Below are positions 32,502 through 41,349 of a stretch of 64,000 nt of DNA, in pieces. The notes under the pieces were generated by a model, which did not search any database, had not been told where the DNA came from, and saw only the letters and a program-made list of their open reading frames with translations. A program made the translations under genes and the position numbers. Every line of letters starts with the position of its first letter. Within the stretch, counting starts at the first letter, position 1. The stretch is taken from NCBI GenBank assembly GCA_018242205.1, contig JAFECJ010000006.1, positions 62,001 through 126,000 on the forward strand, written 5' to 3'. The DNA comes from Pseudomonadota bacterium. GTDB lineage: Bacteria > Pseudomonadota > Alphaproteobacteria > Rhizobiales > Xanthobacteraceae.

Positions 32502-33179
32502 ATGACCCGCCCTCTCCTCATCGCGCCGTCGATCCTGGCCGCCGATTTTGCCAAGCTCGGCGACGAGGTGCGCGCCATCGACGCGGCCGGCGCCGACTGG
32601 ATCCATGTCGACATCATGGACGGTCATTTCGTGCCGAACATCTCGTTCGGGCCGGATGTGATGAAGTCGGTGCGCGGCGCGTCGAAGAAAATCTTCGACG
32701 TCCACTTGATGATCGCCCCGGTCGATCCCTATCTCGAAGCCTTCGCCAAGGCCGGCGCCGACGTCATCACTGTCCATGTCGAGGCCGGGCCGCATCTGCA
32801 CCGGTCGCTGCAGGCGATCCGCGCGCTCGGCAAGAAGGCCGGCGTGGTGATGAACCCCGGCACGCCCGCCTCTTCGATCGAGAACGTCATCGACATGGTC
32901 GATCTCGTTCTCGTCATGTCGGTCAATCCCGGCTTCGGCGGACAGGCCTTCATCCCCTCAGCGCTCGACAAGATCCGCGCCATCCGCGCCTTGATCGGCG
33001 CGCGGCCGATCGATCTCGAGGTCGATGGCGGCGTCACCGCGGCGAACGCCGCCGACGTGGTGCGCGCCGGCGCCAATGTGCTGGTCGCCGGCTCGGCCGT
33101 GTTCAAGGGCGGCCAGTACAAAGAGAACATCGCGGCCATTCGCAACGCCGGCGCACTGGCGCGTGGCGAAGCGGCATAA
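32502..33179 (+). CDS. rpe: Ribulose-phosphate 3-epimerase
   Basis: Pentose-phosphate/Calvin-cycle epimerase (ribulose 5-P to xylulose 5-P), 225 residues, TIM barrel. Active-site parts: S10 in [11 protein letters not shown]35 and D37 in [25 protein letters not shown] and the catalytic DGGV in [13 protein letters not shown] chose the ATG at 32502; an ATG nine bases earlier in the same frame (32493) adds three residues. It is followed after 23 bases by purB. Confidence 0.95.
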   Translation: MTRPLLIAPSILAADFAKLGDEVRAIDAAGADWIHVDIMDGHFVPNISFGPDVMKSVRGASKKIFDVHLMIAPVDPYLEAFAKAGADVITVHVEAGPHLHRSLQAIRALGKKAGVVMNPGTPASSIENVIDMVDLVLVMSVNPGFGGQAFIPSALDKIRAIRALIGARPIDLEVDGGVTAANAADVVRAGANVLVAGSAVFKGGQYKENIAAIRNAGALARGEAA

Positions 33180-33202
33180 AACGTCTTCAGAAAGTAGAGA
33201 GC

Positions 33203-34513
33203 ATGATCCCGCGTTACTCCCGCCCCGACATGGCCGCGATCTGGTCGCCGGAAACAAAATTCCGCATCTGGTTCGAGATCGAGGCGCATGCCGCCTCCGC
33301 CATGGCCGAGCTCGGCGTCATCCCGAAAGAGGCCGCCGCCACCATCTGGGCCAAGGGCAAGGATGCCCAATTCGACGTCGAGCGCATCGACGCCATCGAG
33401 GCCGAGGTGAAGCACGACGTCATCGCCTTCCTGACCCACGTTTCCGAAATCGTCGGGCCGGAAGCGCGCTACATGCACTCCGGCATGACGTCGTCCGACG
33501 TGCTCGACACCTGCCTCAACGTGCAGCTCGTGCGTGCCGTCGATATCCTGATCAAGGACATCGACACGCTGCTCGCCGCGCTCAAGCGCCGCGCCTTCGA
33601 GCACAAGCTGACGCCGACCGTCGGCCGCTCGCACGGCATCCACGCCGAACCGACCACCTTTGGCCTGAAGATGGCGCAAGCCTATGCCGAATTCTCGCGC
33701 TGCCGCGAACGCATGGTCGCCGCACGCAAGGAGGTCGCGACCTGCGCCATTTCCGGCGCCGTCGGCACCTTCGCCCAGGTCGATCCGCGCGTCGAAGCCT
33801 ATGTCGCCAAACAAATGGGCCTCGCCGTCGAGCCGGTGTCGACGCAGGTCATCCCGCGCGACCGCCACGCCATGTTCTTTGCCACGCTCGGCGTCATCGC
33901 CTCGTCGATGGAGCGCCTCGCCGTCGAAGTGCGCCACTTGCAACGCACGGAAGTGCTGGAGGCCGAAGAGTTCTTCTCTGAAAAGCAGAAGGGTTCATCG
34001 GCGATGCCGCACAAGCGCAACCCGGTACTGTCGGAGAACATCACGGGGCTCGCCCGCATGGTGCGCGGCTATGTGACGCCGGCGCTGGAGAACGTCGCGC
34101 TGTGGCACGAGCGCGACATCTCGCACTCGTCGGTCGAGCGCATGATCGGCCCCGATGCGACGGTGACGCTCGACTTCGCGCTCGCCCGCCTGTCCGGCCT
34201 GATCGACAAGCTGCTGGTCTATCCGGCCAACATGCAGAAGAACCTCGACCGCCTCGGCGGCCTCATTCACTCGCAGCGCATCCTGATCGCGTTGACGCAG
34301 AAGGGCGTCGCCCGCGAGGACGCCTATCGCCTGGTGCAGCGCAACGCCATGAAGGTGTGGCGCGGCGAGAGCAACGACTTCCTGTCGCTGCTCAAGGCAG
34401 ATCCCGATGTGAAGAAGGCGCTGAGCGACAAGGAGCTCGAGGCCAATTTCGACCTCGACCATCACTTCAAGCAGGTCGACACCATCTTCAAGCGTGTATT
34501 CGGCGAGTCATAA
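33203..34513 (+). CDS. purB: Adenylosuccinate lyase
   Basis: Purine synthesis enzyme, 436 residues, that cleaves SAICAR and adenylosuccinate to release fumarate. Start MIPRYSRPDMAAIWSPETKF is typical for the short bacterial PurB; the fumarase/ASL signature is GSSAMPHKRNPV, and TVGRSHGIHAEPTTFG carries the general acid/base His region. Transcribed with rpe and closed by a hairpin at 34520. Other purine genes (purL, Q, S, C) lie 12 kb on, on the other strand. Confidence 0.96.
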   Translation: MIPRYSRPDMAAIWSPETKFRIWFEIEAHAASAMAELGVIPKEAAATIWAKGKDAQFDVERIDAIEAEVKHDVIAFLTHVSEIVGPEARYMHSGMTSSDVLDTCLNVQLVRAVDILIKDIDTLLAALKRRAFEHKLTPTVGRSHGIHAEPTTFGLKMAQAYAEFSRCRERMVAARKEVATCAISGAVGTFAQVDPRVEAYVAKQMGLAVEPVSTQVIPRDRHAMFFATLGVIASSMERLAVEVRHLQRTEVLEAEEFFSEKQKGSSAMPHKRNPVLSENITGLARMVRGYVTPALENVALWHERDISHSSVERMIGPDATVTLDFALARLSGLIDKLLVYPANMQKNLDRLGGLIHSQRILIALTQKGVAREDAYRLVQRNAMKVWRGESNDFLSLLKADPDVKKALSDKELEANFDLDHHFKQVDTIFKRVFGES

Positions 34514-34519
34514 GAGCGA

Positions 34520-34543
34520 ACGGCAGGGATTCGCCCCTGCCGT
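34520..34543 (+). terminator. Hairpin after purB
   Basis: A 9-base perfect stem ACGGCAGGG / CCCTGCCGT with a six-base loop ATTCGC, 7 bases after the stop. The tail CCTGATCTC lacks a clear T-tract. Confidence 0.6.
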
Positions 34544-34564
34544 CCTGATCTCGCAGACGCCCGC

Positions 34565-34945
34565 TTAGTGATGACGGCGGTGATGCCAGCCGCCGCGGTG
34601 CCCGTGCCAGCGGTGATGATCCCAACGCGGTCCGCCAAAACCGAAGCCGAAACTGACCACCGGCGGTGGCGCGACATAGACCGGCGCCGCGGCATAGGCG
34701 CCGCCGCCGCCCGCCAGATAGCTGGCGCTGGCGTAGCCGACGGAGCCGCGCCAGTTGACGCGGCACCAGGAGCCGCCGCAACCGATGACATCCACATAAG
34801 CGCCGGCCGGCATCGTATCGACCACGCGATAGCCGGTGCCGGGCCCCGACCGCAAGTTCAGGTCGTTGGTGACGGTCGCGGCCGAGGCAATGCCGGCCGA
34901 TGCGATAAAGACTGCGGTGGCTAATGCTGCTGTTTTGAGTGTCAT
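34565..34945 (-). CDS. Secreted bacterial SH3-domain protein
   Basis: A 126-residue exported protein. Signal peptide 1-22 (ends ASAA); an SH3b domain at about 23-77 (TVTNDLNLRSGPGTGYRVV ... GCGGSWCRVNWRGSVGYASASYL) with two Cys that can pair; then a Gly/Ala/Pro-rich stretch and a His/Arg/Trp-rich tail (WHGHRGGWHHRRHH). SH3b domains usually bind cell-wall peptides; the tail may bind metal or nucleic acid. Convergent to purB. Confidence 0.85.
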   Translation of the reverse strand: MTLKTAALATAVFIASAGIASAATVTNDLNLRSGPGTGYRVVDTMPAGAYVDVIGCGGSWCRVNWRGSVGYASASYLAGGGGAYAAAPVYVAPPPVVSFGFGFGGPRWDHHRWHGHRGGWHHRRHH

Positions 34946-35115
34946 GATTTTATCCCAATAAGATTGATCGTCGTCCCGTTCATGAGAAAAACGGATAGCG
35001 CCGCGGATGGTTCAACCGGCGCTGTCCTGTCCATGAAAAGGAAACGGCCCGGCGCCGCCTTCCCGGCTGCGACCTATTGTCACCCGCGCGCAATCATGGC
35101 TTATGCTGCGGTTTC

Positions 35116-35925
35116 ATGCCGAATCCAAACGAACGTTCAGACAGCGCCGCGCCTGCCATCCTGATTTTCGATTCCGGCGTCGGCGGCCTGACCGTGTTCC
35201 GCGAAGTGATAGCGGCGCGCGCCGATGCGCGTTTCATCTATGTCGCCGACGATGCCGGATTTCCCTATGGCAACCAGCCGCCGGACGCGCTGATCGAACG
35301 CATCCTCGCCGTCATGGGCGAGGCCATCGACGCGCACCATCCCGATCTCGTCGTCATCGCCTGCAACACGGCATCGACCTTGGCGCTCGCCGAACTGCGC
35401 AAGCGCTACACCGTGCCCTTCGTCGGCACCGTACCGGCGATCAAGCCGGCTTGCGCGCAATCCAACACCAAACGCATCGCCGTGCTCGGCACCAAGGCGA
35501 CGGTATCGCTCGAATATACCCGCACGCTGATCCGGGAGTTCGCATCGAACTGCGACGTCGATCTGGTCGGTTCGCCGAAGCTCGCCGGCATCGCCGAGCT
35601 CGAATTGTCCGGCCTGCCGGTGGCCGATGCCGACATCGCCGCCGAGATCGCGCCCTGCTTCGTCGACGCGGACGGCCGCAAGACCGACACGGTCGTGCTC
35701 GCCTGCACGCATTATCCGCTGCTGACCGAACGCTTCCGCAAACTCGCACCCTGGCCGGTCGACTGGATCGATCCGGCGCCGGCGATCGCGCGGCGTGTCG
35801 CTGACTTGTTGCGCGAACGCCCGGCCGCGACGGACAAGACGCCGCCGTGCATCGTCTTCACCTCCGGCCGCGTGCCGCCAGCGCCGCTGGCAAAGGCGCT
35901 CAAGGGCTACGGCTTCAGCCTGTGA
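35116..35925 (+). CDS. murI: Glutamate racemase
   Basis: Makes D-glutamate for peptidoglycan; 269 residues. The two catalytic Cys are C83 in IACNTAS and C197 in LACTHYPLL; the N-terminal FDSGVGGLTVFRE contains the conserved Asp19-Ser20. I chose the ATG at 35116 (MPNPNERSD), since the frame upstream has no similarity. The last 11 bases overlap the end of the convergent terC. Confidence 0.95.
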   Translation: MPNPNERSDSAAPAILIFDSGVGGLTVFREVIAARADARFIYVADDAGFPYGNQPPDALIERILAVMGEAIDAHHPDLVVIACNTASTLALAELRKRYTVPFVGTVPAIKPACAQSNTKRIAVLGTKATVSLEYTRTLIREFASNCDVDLVGSPKLAGIAELELSGLPVADADIAAEIAPCFVDADGRKTDTVVLACTHYPLLTERFRKLAPWPVDWIDPAPAIARRVADLLRERPAATDKTPPCIVFTSGRVPPAPLAKALKGYGFSL

Positions 35926-36562
35926 AGGCCTCGGCGCGGATTTCCAGCGCGCCGCGTACGATCATGTCGCCGGCAACATAGAGGATGATGGCGAGGCCGA
36001 CATAGGCGATCCAGCGATGTTTGGTCAGCAGGCCGGCTATGAAGTTCGCCGCGAGGCCCATCAACAGGATCGACAGGCCGAGGCCGAAGATCAAAGCCGC
36101 CGGATGGTCGCGCGCCGCACCGGCGACCGCCAGGACGTTGTCGAGCGACATCGAGATATCGGCCATCACGATTTGCCAAGCCGCCTGGGCGAAGGTCTTG
36201 CGCGGTGCGGCGGCTGTGCCGTCGCCGTTGAGCACACCTTCGCCTTCGTGGCCGTGCGAACGCAGCTCGCGCCACATCTTCCAGCACACCCACAGCAGCA
36301 GCAGGCCGCCGGCGAACAACAGGCCGACGATCTTCAGAAGTTCGATGGCGACGCCGGCGAAGGCGATGCGCAACACGGTCGCCGCGATGATGCCGACGAG
36401 GATGGCCCGCCGGCGCTGGTCCTGCGGCAGGCCGGCGGCGGCCAGGCCGATGATCACGGCGTTGTCGCCGGCCAGCACCAGGTCGATCATGATGACCTGG
36501 GCGAAAGCGGCGAGCGCTTCCGGCGTCAGCAGCGATGAAATAGAGGCAAACAGGTCTGGCAT
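35915..36562 (-). CDS. TerC/Alx-family membrane protein
   Basis: A seven-helix integral membrane protein, 215 residues, of the TerC family (YjbE type), linked in other bacteria to manganese export and metalation of exported enzymes. The two inverted-repeat motifs with acidic residues are [14 protein letters not shown] and [14 protein letters not shown] cytoplasmic loop (about 95-128) holds [13 protein letters not shown]. Start at 36562 set by the family N-terminus; no manganese riboswitch was recognised upstream. Convergent overlap of 11 bases with murI. Confidence 0.9.
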   Translation of the reverse strand: MPDLFASISSLLTPEALAAFAQVIMIDLVLAGDNAVIIGLAAAGLPQDQRRRAILVGIIAATVLRIAFAGVAIELLKIVGLLFAGGLLLLWVCWKMWRELRSHGHEGEGVLNGDGTAAAPRKTFAQAAWQIVMADISMSLDNVLAVAGAARDHPAALIFGLGLSILLMGLAANFIAGLLTKHRWIAYVGLAIILYVAGDMIVRGALEIRAEAFTG

Positions 36563-36732
36563 GGCGATACGGGCCCTATGCGGTTCAATCAGTCCGACAT
36601 CGCAGTCTGGTGACTGCCAGAGGGGCCCGGCCTGATGGACGGGAAAATAGGGCAAAACCGCCATTCCGCAAGGCCAAAGCGACCGGCCCTCTGCCCATCC
36701 CTGGATACCGCCGGCCGGCAACCGTATCGGGT

Positions 36733-36761
36733 TTGACAGGACCGGCCGCCCCCTCTACAAG
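36733..36761 (+). promoter_or_regulatory. Sigma-70 promoter of rpsD
   Basis: TTGACA (36733-36738), 17-base spacer, TACAAG (36756-36761). This is the best housekeeping promoter seen in the window. The predicted transcript starts near 36768, giving a leader of about 150 bases before the rpsD ATG. Confidence 0.68.
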
Positions 36762-36772
36762 CCCCCCACCTG

Positions 36773-36918
36773 ACGGGCCTCCCAAGAGGCCCGTTCGGCG
36801 TTTCGCGACCCGTGGCAAAGCCTTACGCTTTCGAGGCTTTTCCTGTCAGTGCCGGGGTAACCCGTCACAAAGGAGGGCGCGTCTCCTCAACCCTTATCTC
36901 TGTTCTTATGAGGACGCG
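36773..36918 (+). promoter_or_regulatory. Structured rpsD leader with alternative Shine-Dalgarno pairings
   Basis: Hairpins in order: ACGGGCCTC/GAGGCCCGT (36773-36794, loop CCAA); AAAGCCT/AGGCTTT (36817-36840) followed by T. Next, AGGAG (36871-36875) can pair with CTCCT (36883-36887). Alternatively CGCGTC plus CTC (36878-36883, 36886-36888) can pair with GACGCG plus GAG (36910-36918), which is the rpsD ribosome site right up to the ATG. The last two pairings exclude each other. This looks like a translational switch, probably for S4 autoregulation. Confidence 0.5.
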
Positions 36919-37536
36919 ATGACCAAGCGTTTGGAATCCAAGTACAAAATCGATCGCCGCATGGGCGAGAACATCTGGGGCCGTCCGAAGTCCCCGGTGA
37001 ACCGCCGTGAATACGGCCCCGGCCAGCACGGCCAGCGCCGCAAGGGCAAGCTGTCCGACTACGGCGTCCAGCTCAAGGCCAAGCAGAAGCTGCGCGGCTA
37101 CTATGGCAACATCTCGGAGCGTCAGTTCCGCGCCATCTACGACGAAGCCATCCGCATGAAGGGTGACTCCGGCGCCAACATGATCGGCCTCCTGGAACGC
37201 CGCCTCGATGCGGTGGTCTACCGCGCCAAGTTCGTGCCGACGGTGTTCGCCGCCCGCCAGTTCATCAACCACGGCCACGTCAAGGTGAACGGCAAGAAGG
37301 TCAACATCGCCTCGTACCGCCTCAAGGTCGGCGACGTCGTCGAAATCCGCGAGAAGTCGCAGCAGATGAACCTGGTGCTTGAGGCGCAGGCTTTGGCCGA
37401 GCGCGACGTGCCGGACTACATCAGCGTCGATACCGGCAAGATGACCGCGCAGATGGCGCGCATTCCGGCGCCGTCGGATGTGCCGTTCCCGGTGCAGATG
37501 CAGCCGCACCTGGTGGTGGAATACTATTCGCGCTAA
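36919..37536 (+). CDS. rpsD: 30S ribosomal protein S4
   Basis: Primary 16S rRNA-binding protein of the small subunit, 205 residues. It starts [21 protein letters not shown] and carries the S4 RNA-binding domain ([35 protein letters not shown]). In other bacteria S4 represses its own mRNA. Here the gene is monocistronic, with its own promoter, a structured leader and a terminator, the arrangement usual in Hyphomicrobiales. The ATG follows a GAGG site by 5 bases. Confidence 0.97.
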   Translation: MTKRLESKYKIDRRMGENIWGRPKSPVNRREYGPGQHGQRRKGKLSDYGVQLKAKQKLRGYYGNISERQFRAIYDEAIRMKGDSGANMIGLLERRLDAVVYRAKFVPTVFAARQFINHGHVKVNGKKVNIASYRLKVGDVVEIREKSQQMNLVLEAQALAERDVPDYISVDTGKMTAQMARIPAPSDVPFPVQMQPHLVVEYYSR

Positions 37537-37569
37537 GCGCCTCCTTCGCGTCAGCGAAAAGCCTTCCAG

Positions 37570-37603
37570 ATCCCCTGCCCAAAAGGCGGGGGATTTGTTA
37601 TTC
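37570..37603 (+). terminator. Rho-independent terminator of rpsD
   Basis: Stem ATCCCCTGCC / GGCGGGGGAT (one T-G pair) with loop CAAAA, followed by TTGTTATT. Lies 34 bases after the rpsD stop. Confidence 0.82.
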
Positions 37604-37635
37604 AGGGGTCTGAATATGATGCCGGGACCCCGACC

Positions 37636-38550
37636 ATGAGCTTTCTGACTCGCCGCGCGCTCCTCGCCGGCACCGCCGCGACCGCAGCGCTCCATGCCCT
37701 GCCCGGTTTCGCCGCACCGACGGCATTCAAGCACGGCGACTTCGACGTCACCGTCGTCAGCGACGGCCACCTGGTCCTTCCAGTGAGCTTCCTCGCCGCC
37801 GATGCCGATCCGGCCGAGCGTGCCAAGATGCTCGCGGCCGCGGGCCAAAGCGGCGACTCCTACAACTCGCCGACCAATGTCACGCTGCTCAAGCACGGCA
37901 ACGATCTCATCCTGATCGACACCGGTTCCGGCGACCGCTTCATGCCGACCGCCGGCAAGATGTGGGACAATCTCAAGGCCGCCGGCGTCGACAAGGCCAA
38001 GATCACCAAGGTGATCTTCACCCACGGCCATCCCGATCATCTGTGGGGCACCGTCGACGAGTTCGACGAACTGATGCTGCCGAAAGCAAGCTTCCACGTT
38101 GCCGCCGCCGAATGGGATTTCTGGAACGGCGACAACGCCACGCGCGGCCTGCCGGCCGAGCGCGCCGGCTTCGTCACCGGCGCCCGGCGCAATTACGCCG
38201 CCATCAAGGAGCGCGTCGCGATGTTCAAGGACGGCGACGAGATCGTGCCCGGCCTGCATATCGTGTCGACGCCCGGCCACACCCAGGGTCACGTCTCACT
38301 GGCGCTGAAAGGCGGCGACGGATTGCTGATCACAGGCGACGCGCTGACGCATCCGATGATTTCATTCGTCCACCCGGAATGGAAGCCGGCCGCCGATCAC
38401 GTGCCGGATCAGGCGGTGGCGACGCGCCAGAAACTGCTCGATCGCCTCGCCACCGACAAGTCGAAGATCATCGGCTTCCACCTGCCCTATCCGGGCGTCG
38501 GCATGGTCGAGCGCAAGGACGGCGCGTATCGTTACGTCGCCGCGACGTAA
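37636..38550 (+). CDS. Tat-exported MBL-fold metallo-hydrolase
   Basis: A 304-residue metallo-beta-lactamase-fold hydrolase. The N-terminus SFLTRRALLAGTAATAALHAL is a twin-arginine signal (RR, then hydrophobic, cleavage near GFAAP). The zinc motif is FTHGHPDHLWG; further metal ligands are in STPGHTQGHVSL and ITGDALTHP. The ending fits quorum-quenching-lactonase-like or alkylsulfatase-like MBL proteins, but the substrate is not predictable. Stands alone after the rpsD terminator. Confidence 0.88.
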   Translation: MSFLTRRALLAGTAATAALHALPGFAAPTAFKHGDFDVTVVSDGHLVLPVSFLAADADPAERAKMLAAAGQSGDSYNSPTNVTLLKHGNDLILIDTGSGDRFMPTAGKMWDNLKAAGVDKAKITKVIFTHGHPDHLWGTVDEFDELMLPKASFHVAAAEWDFWNGDNATRGLPAERAGFVTGARRNYAAIKERVAMFKDGDEIVPGLHIVSTPGHTQGHVSLALKGGDGLLITGDALTHPMISFVHPEWKPAADHVPDQAVATRQKLLDRLATDKSKIIGFHLPYPGVGMVERKDGAYRYVAAT

Positions 38551-38563
38551 CGGCCATCCGGCA

Positions 38564-39679
38564 TTAAACGGCCATCAACTCCGCCGACGAACGAGTCTTG
38601 TATTCGTCCTGTAGCGCTGCGACCGGTGCGTAAACGAACCCGTCGAACAGTCGCCGCGCTGTACGAACAACGAAAGCGACCGTTTCGTTGCTGCCGTCCT
38701 GCGCTTCGAGACGCACGTCCAGTGCGCCGGACGGATGCTCGATGCGGACCGAGGCAGGCCGGCTGAGTCCACCTGCGAGTTGCTGCGCAATGGTGCCGGG
38801 CGTCGCGCAGGCCGTCGCCAGTCCGACAGCACCGGTCACGGCCAGTGCCTTGTGGCACGAATGCGGGACGAAATAGCGCGCACAGATCGTCCCGCCGCGC
38901 GCCGGCTCCGAGACCAGAACCGGCTTCGGGATCACCAGGCTTGCGACATTGCGCAAGCCCATGCGTTCGCCCGCCGCGATGCGCACCGCTTCCAACCGCC
39001 GGAGAAACGCGCGGTCGGCATCGAGTTCGTCGGGACGCTCGTGACCGCTCTTGCCGAAATCGCGCGCACGAACGATGACGAGCGGCGTCGCGGCATCGAT
39101 GCAGGTGACCTCGATGCCGTCAATTGTCTCCACCGCTGCGCCGGTCGGCAGCAGCTTACCCGTCTTGGAACCGGCGGCATTCAGGAATGCGAGTTCGACC
39201 GCGGCCGCGGTCCCCGGTACGCCGTCGATGGCGACATCGCCGTCATAGGTGACGTAACCGTTCGGCGTCGCAACGCGCGCCTCGATCAGCTTGCCGGTAT
39301 TGACGTTATGGATGCGCACCAGCGTGGTGCCGCGTTCGGCGCGGACCAGCCCGGCTTCGATCGCGAACGGCCCGACGCCGGCGAGCATGTTGCCGCAATT
39401 CGGCGAGGTATCGACAACCGCTTCCGTCACCTTGACCTGCGCGAACAGATAATCGACGTCGGCGCCCGCCACCGACGCCGGACCGACGATCGCGACCTTG
39501 CTCGTCAACGAATTGCCGCCGCCGATGCCGTCGATCTGCAGTTCGTGGCCCGAACCCATGGCCGCCAGAAGGAAAGCGTCGCGCTCATCGGTTCGCCGCG
39601 GCAAATCATTTGCGAGAAAGAACGGCCCCCGCGAAGTTCCGCCGCGCATCAGGACGCATGGCACGCGCAAACTGGGCAT
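38564..39679 (-). CDS. PrpF-family isomerase (4-oxalomesaconate tautomerase-like)
   Basis: A 371-residue protein of the PrpF/LigU family (diaminopimelate epimerase fold), which includes 2-methylaconitate isomerase and 4-oxalomesaconate tautomerase. Signatures: PSLRVPCVLMRGGTSRGPFF at the start, GIGGGNSLTSKVAIVGP, DTSPNCGNMLAGVGPFA and ARYFVPHSCHKALAVTGA. I chose the ATG at 39679. No other propionate or gallate genes are adjacent, so I keep the call at family level. The lysR gene starts 118 bases away, divergent, and is the likely regulator. Confidence 0.88.
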   Translation of the reverse strand: MPSLRVPCVLMRGGTSRGPFFLANDLPRRTDERDAFLLAAMGSGHELQIDGIGGGNSLTSKVAIVGPASVAGADVDYLFAQVKVTEAVVDTSPNCGNMLAGVGPFAIEAGLVRAERGTTLVRIHNVNTGKLIEARVATPNGYVTYDGDVAIDGVPGTAAAVELAFLNAAGSKTGKLLPTGAAVETIDGIEVTCIDAATPLVIVRARDFGKSGHERPDELDADRAFLRRLEAVRIAAGERMGLRNVASLVIPKPVLVSEPARGGTICARYFVPHSCHKALAVTGAVGLATACATPGTIAQQLAGGLSRPASVRIEHPSGALDVRLEAQDGSNETVAFVVRTARRLFDGFVYAPVAALQDEYKTRSSAELMAV

Positions 39680-39761
39680 GATCGCTGTCTCCTCGGGGCT
39701 GGCCACAGCCGGGTGGCTTCATCGGTCCAGCTGCGCGTACCGTAGCGGTCGACCGATCCTC

Positions 39762-39790
39762 TTGTGAAATGCCAAAATCGGCTCTATTGA
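39762..39790 (+). promoter_or_regulatory. Predicted lysR promoter
   Basis: TTGTGA (39762-39767), 17-base spacer, TATTGA (39785-39790). The transcription start would fall near 39797, the A of the lysR ATG, and no Shine-Dalgarno precedes that ATG, so the mRNA may be leaderless. Confidence 0.5.
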
Positions 39791-39808
39791 TGCGTTATGC
39801 GCATCAAT
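39786..39808 (+). promoter_or_regulatory. Palindrome over the lysR -10 region and start codon
   Basis: Arms ATTGATGCG (39786-39794) and CGCATCAAT (39800-39808), perfect, with a five-base spacer TTATG that contains the lysR start codon (ATG 39797-39799). Placed where a bound dimer would block transcription start. Probable autoregulatory site that could also act on the divergent isomerase gene. Confidence 0.6.
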
Positions 39809-40705
39809 TTCGAACTACTCGACCTTCGCGCTTTTCTGGCGGTACTGGATCTCGGAGGCTTCCACCGGGCGGCCGCCGCCCTCAATTTGTCCCAGTCGGC
39901 GCTATCCCGCCGCATCCGCGCACTCGAAGACGCGGTCGGCGCGCCGCTGCTCGAACGGACGACGCGGCACGTTGCCCCTACGGCAACCGGCCGCGCCTTC
40001 GAGCCGTTGGCGCGCCGCTCGATCGAGGACATCGAATCTCAATTGATGATTTTGACGGGGGCCGGCGAACGGCTGGAGGGGCAGATCACCGTCGCCTGCA
40101 TTCCGACGGCCGCATTCTATTTTCTGCCGCGCGCGATCGAACGCTTCAACAAGCACTTCCCTCGCATTCGCTTCCGTATCCTCGATCTGTCGGCCAACGA
40201 GGCGCTGGACAGCGTCGCGCGCGGGCAGGCCGAGTTTGGCATCAACCTGACCGGAAGCACGCACGAGGAATTGACGTTCACGCCGCTGATCGACGATCCA
40301 TTTGTTCTGGCGTGCCGCCGCGATCATGCCATCGCACGGCGCAAGCGGCTGTCCTGGAGCGACCTCGAAGACGAACCGCTCATCGGCGTCAGCCGGACGA
40401 GCGGCAATCGCGGCATTCTCGATCAGGCGCTATCGAAGGCCGGCGTGCATCTCAGCTTCCGCTACGAAGTCAATCATCTGACGACCTCACTGGGACTGGT
40501 TGAGCGCGGTCTCGGCGTCTCCGTTCTGCCGAGACTGGCGACGCCGCCGGCGGGACATCCGACGATCGTGACGAAACCGATCGGCACTCCGGAAGTGCGG
40601 CGGACGATCGGACTGACGGAACGCCGGCGGGGCCGCCTCTCCCCGGCGGCGCAACGTTTCCGCGACCTGCTGCTCGCAATCGGTCCCGCGGGCCCGGGCA
40701 AATAG
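39797..40705 (+). CDS. LysR-family transcriptional regulator
   Basis: A 302-residue LysR regulator. The winged HTH is at the N-terminus (LLDLRAFLAVLDLGGFHRAAAALNLSQSALSRRIRALE), followed by the two-lobed co-inducer domain with the usual ITVACIPTAAFYFLPRAIERF and GLGVSVLP. It faces the PrpF-family isomerase gene, so control of that gene is likely. The ATG at 39797 matches the family start exactly, lies within a perfect palindrome and has no Shine-Dalgarno. Confidence 0.94.
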   Translation: MRINFELLDLRAFLAVLDLGGFHRAAAALNLSQSALSRRIRALEDAVGAPLLERTTRHVAPTATGRAFEPLARRSIEDIESQLMILTGAGERLEGQITVACIPTAAFYFLPRAIERFNKHFPRIRFRILDLSANEALDSVARGQAEFGINLTGSTHEELTFTPLIDDPFVLACRRDHAIARRKRLSWSDLEDEPLIGVSRTSGNRGILDQALSKAGVHLSFRYEVNHLTTSLGLVERGLGVSVLPRLATPPAGHPTIVTKPIGTPEVRRTIGLTERRRGRLSPAAQRFRDLLLAIGPAGPGK

Positions 40706-40724
40706 GCCCCTCGTCGGCTCTGCT

Positions 40725-41000
40725 TCAATAAGACGGCGGCAGCGTCAGCGCGATGGCAAATCCGGCCGGCGGCAGGAAAGACACCACAACCCCCAAGGGC
40801 CCCTTGCCGCGGCGGTTCAACATGAAGCCGGCGACCGGCGCGGCGAGGCAGGCAACGACCGCTCCGCCGTAAAGCAGCGCGACGCCCGGGCCCGCATTCA
40901 CGCTTTGCGGGCCGCCGCCGAACAGGAAACCGGAAACGGCAACAAGCAGCACGGCCAGCGCGACGTCGATGATGGCCGCGATGACCAGCAGCGCTTTCAT
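40725..41000 (-). CDS. Small hypothetical membrane protein
   Basis: A 91-residue protein with three predicted membrane helices (about 2-22, 37-54, 66-84) and a basic turn (LNRRGKG) before the last. It starts MKALLVIAAIIDVALAVLLVA at 41000; the frame upstream of this has no sign of coding. It follows grxD on the same strand by 16 bases and may be co-transcribed. No family recognised. Confidence 0.68.
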   Translation of the reverse strand: MKALLVIAAIIDVALAVLLVAVSGFLFGGGPQSVNAGPGVALLYGGAVVACLAAPVAGFMLNRRGKGPLGVVVSFLPPAGFAIALTLPPSY

Positions 41001-41016
41001 GTTGGAAGGGCTGCGA

Positions 41017-41349
41017 TCAGACGCCCGCAGCGACCGGCACGCCGGCGTCCTTGAACGCCTGCTGCAGTTCACCGGCCTGGAACATCTCGCGCACGATATC
41101 GCAGCCACCGACGAACTCGCCCTTGATGTAGAGCTGCGGAATGGTCGGCCAGTTCGAATAGGCCTTGATGCCGTCGCGCAGGTCCATCGACTCCAGCACG
41201 TTCAGGCCTTTATAGGCGACACCGAGGTGGTCGAGGATCTGCACCACCTGACCGGAGAACCCGCACTGCGGAAATTGCGGCGTGCCCTTCATGAACAGCA
41301 CGACGTCGTTCGACTTCACTTCGTTATCGATGAACTGCTCGATGCCCAT
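41017..41349 (-). CDS. grxD: Monothiol glutaredoxin (Grx4/GrxD)
   Basis: A 110-residue CGFS-type glutaredoxin (motif at 29-32 in [11 protein letters not shown]), which binds a [2Fe-2S] cluster with glutathione and hands it to target proteins. Also visible: [19 protein letters not shown] with the conserved cis-Pro and second Cys. The start at 41349 matches the family; the longer frame upstream is not homologous. A bolA gene lies 189 bases upstream on the same strand, the classic Grx4-BolA partner pair in iron-sulfur and iron regulation. Confidence 0.95.
   Translation of the reverse strand: MGIEQFIDNEVKSNDVVLFMKGTPQFPQCGFSGQVVQILDHLGVAYKGLNVLESMDLRDGIKAYSNWPTIPQLYIKGEFVGGCDIVREMFQAGELQQAFKDAGVPVAAGV

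Larger units (their letters stand above)
36563..36918. other. Divergent region between terC and rpsD, with a structured rpsD leader
   Basis: 356 bases without a gene. The right half holds the rpsD promoter and about 150 bases of leader RNA with several hairpins, listed separately. The left part (36563-36730) must carry the terC promoter, but I see no clear element in it. Confidence 0.5.

Noticed and set aside
35915..36730. Manganese (yybP-ykoY) riboswitch upstream of terC
   Set aside because: Some TerC/Alx genes have one, but I could not find its conserved loops here.
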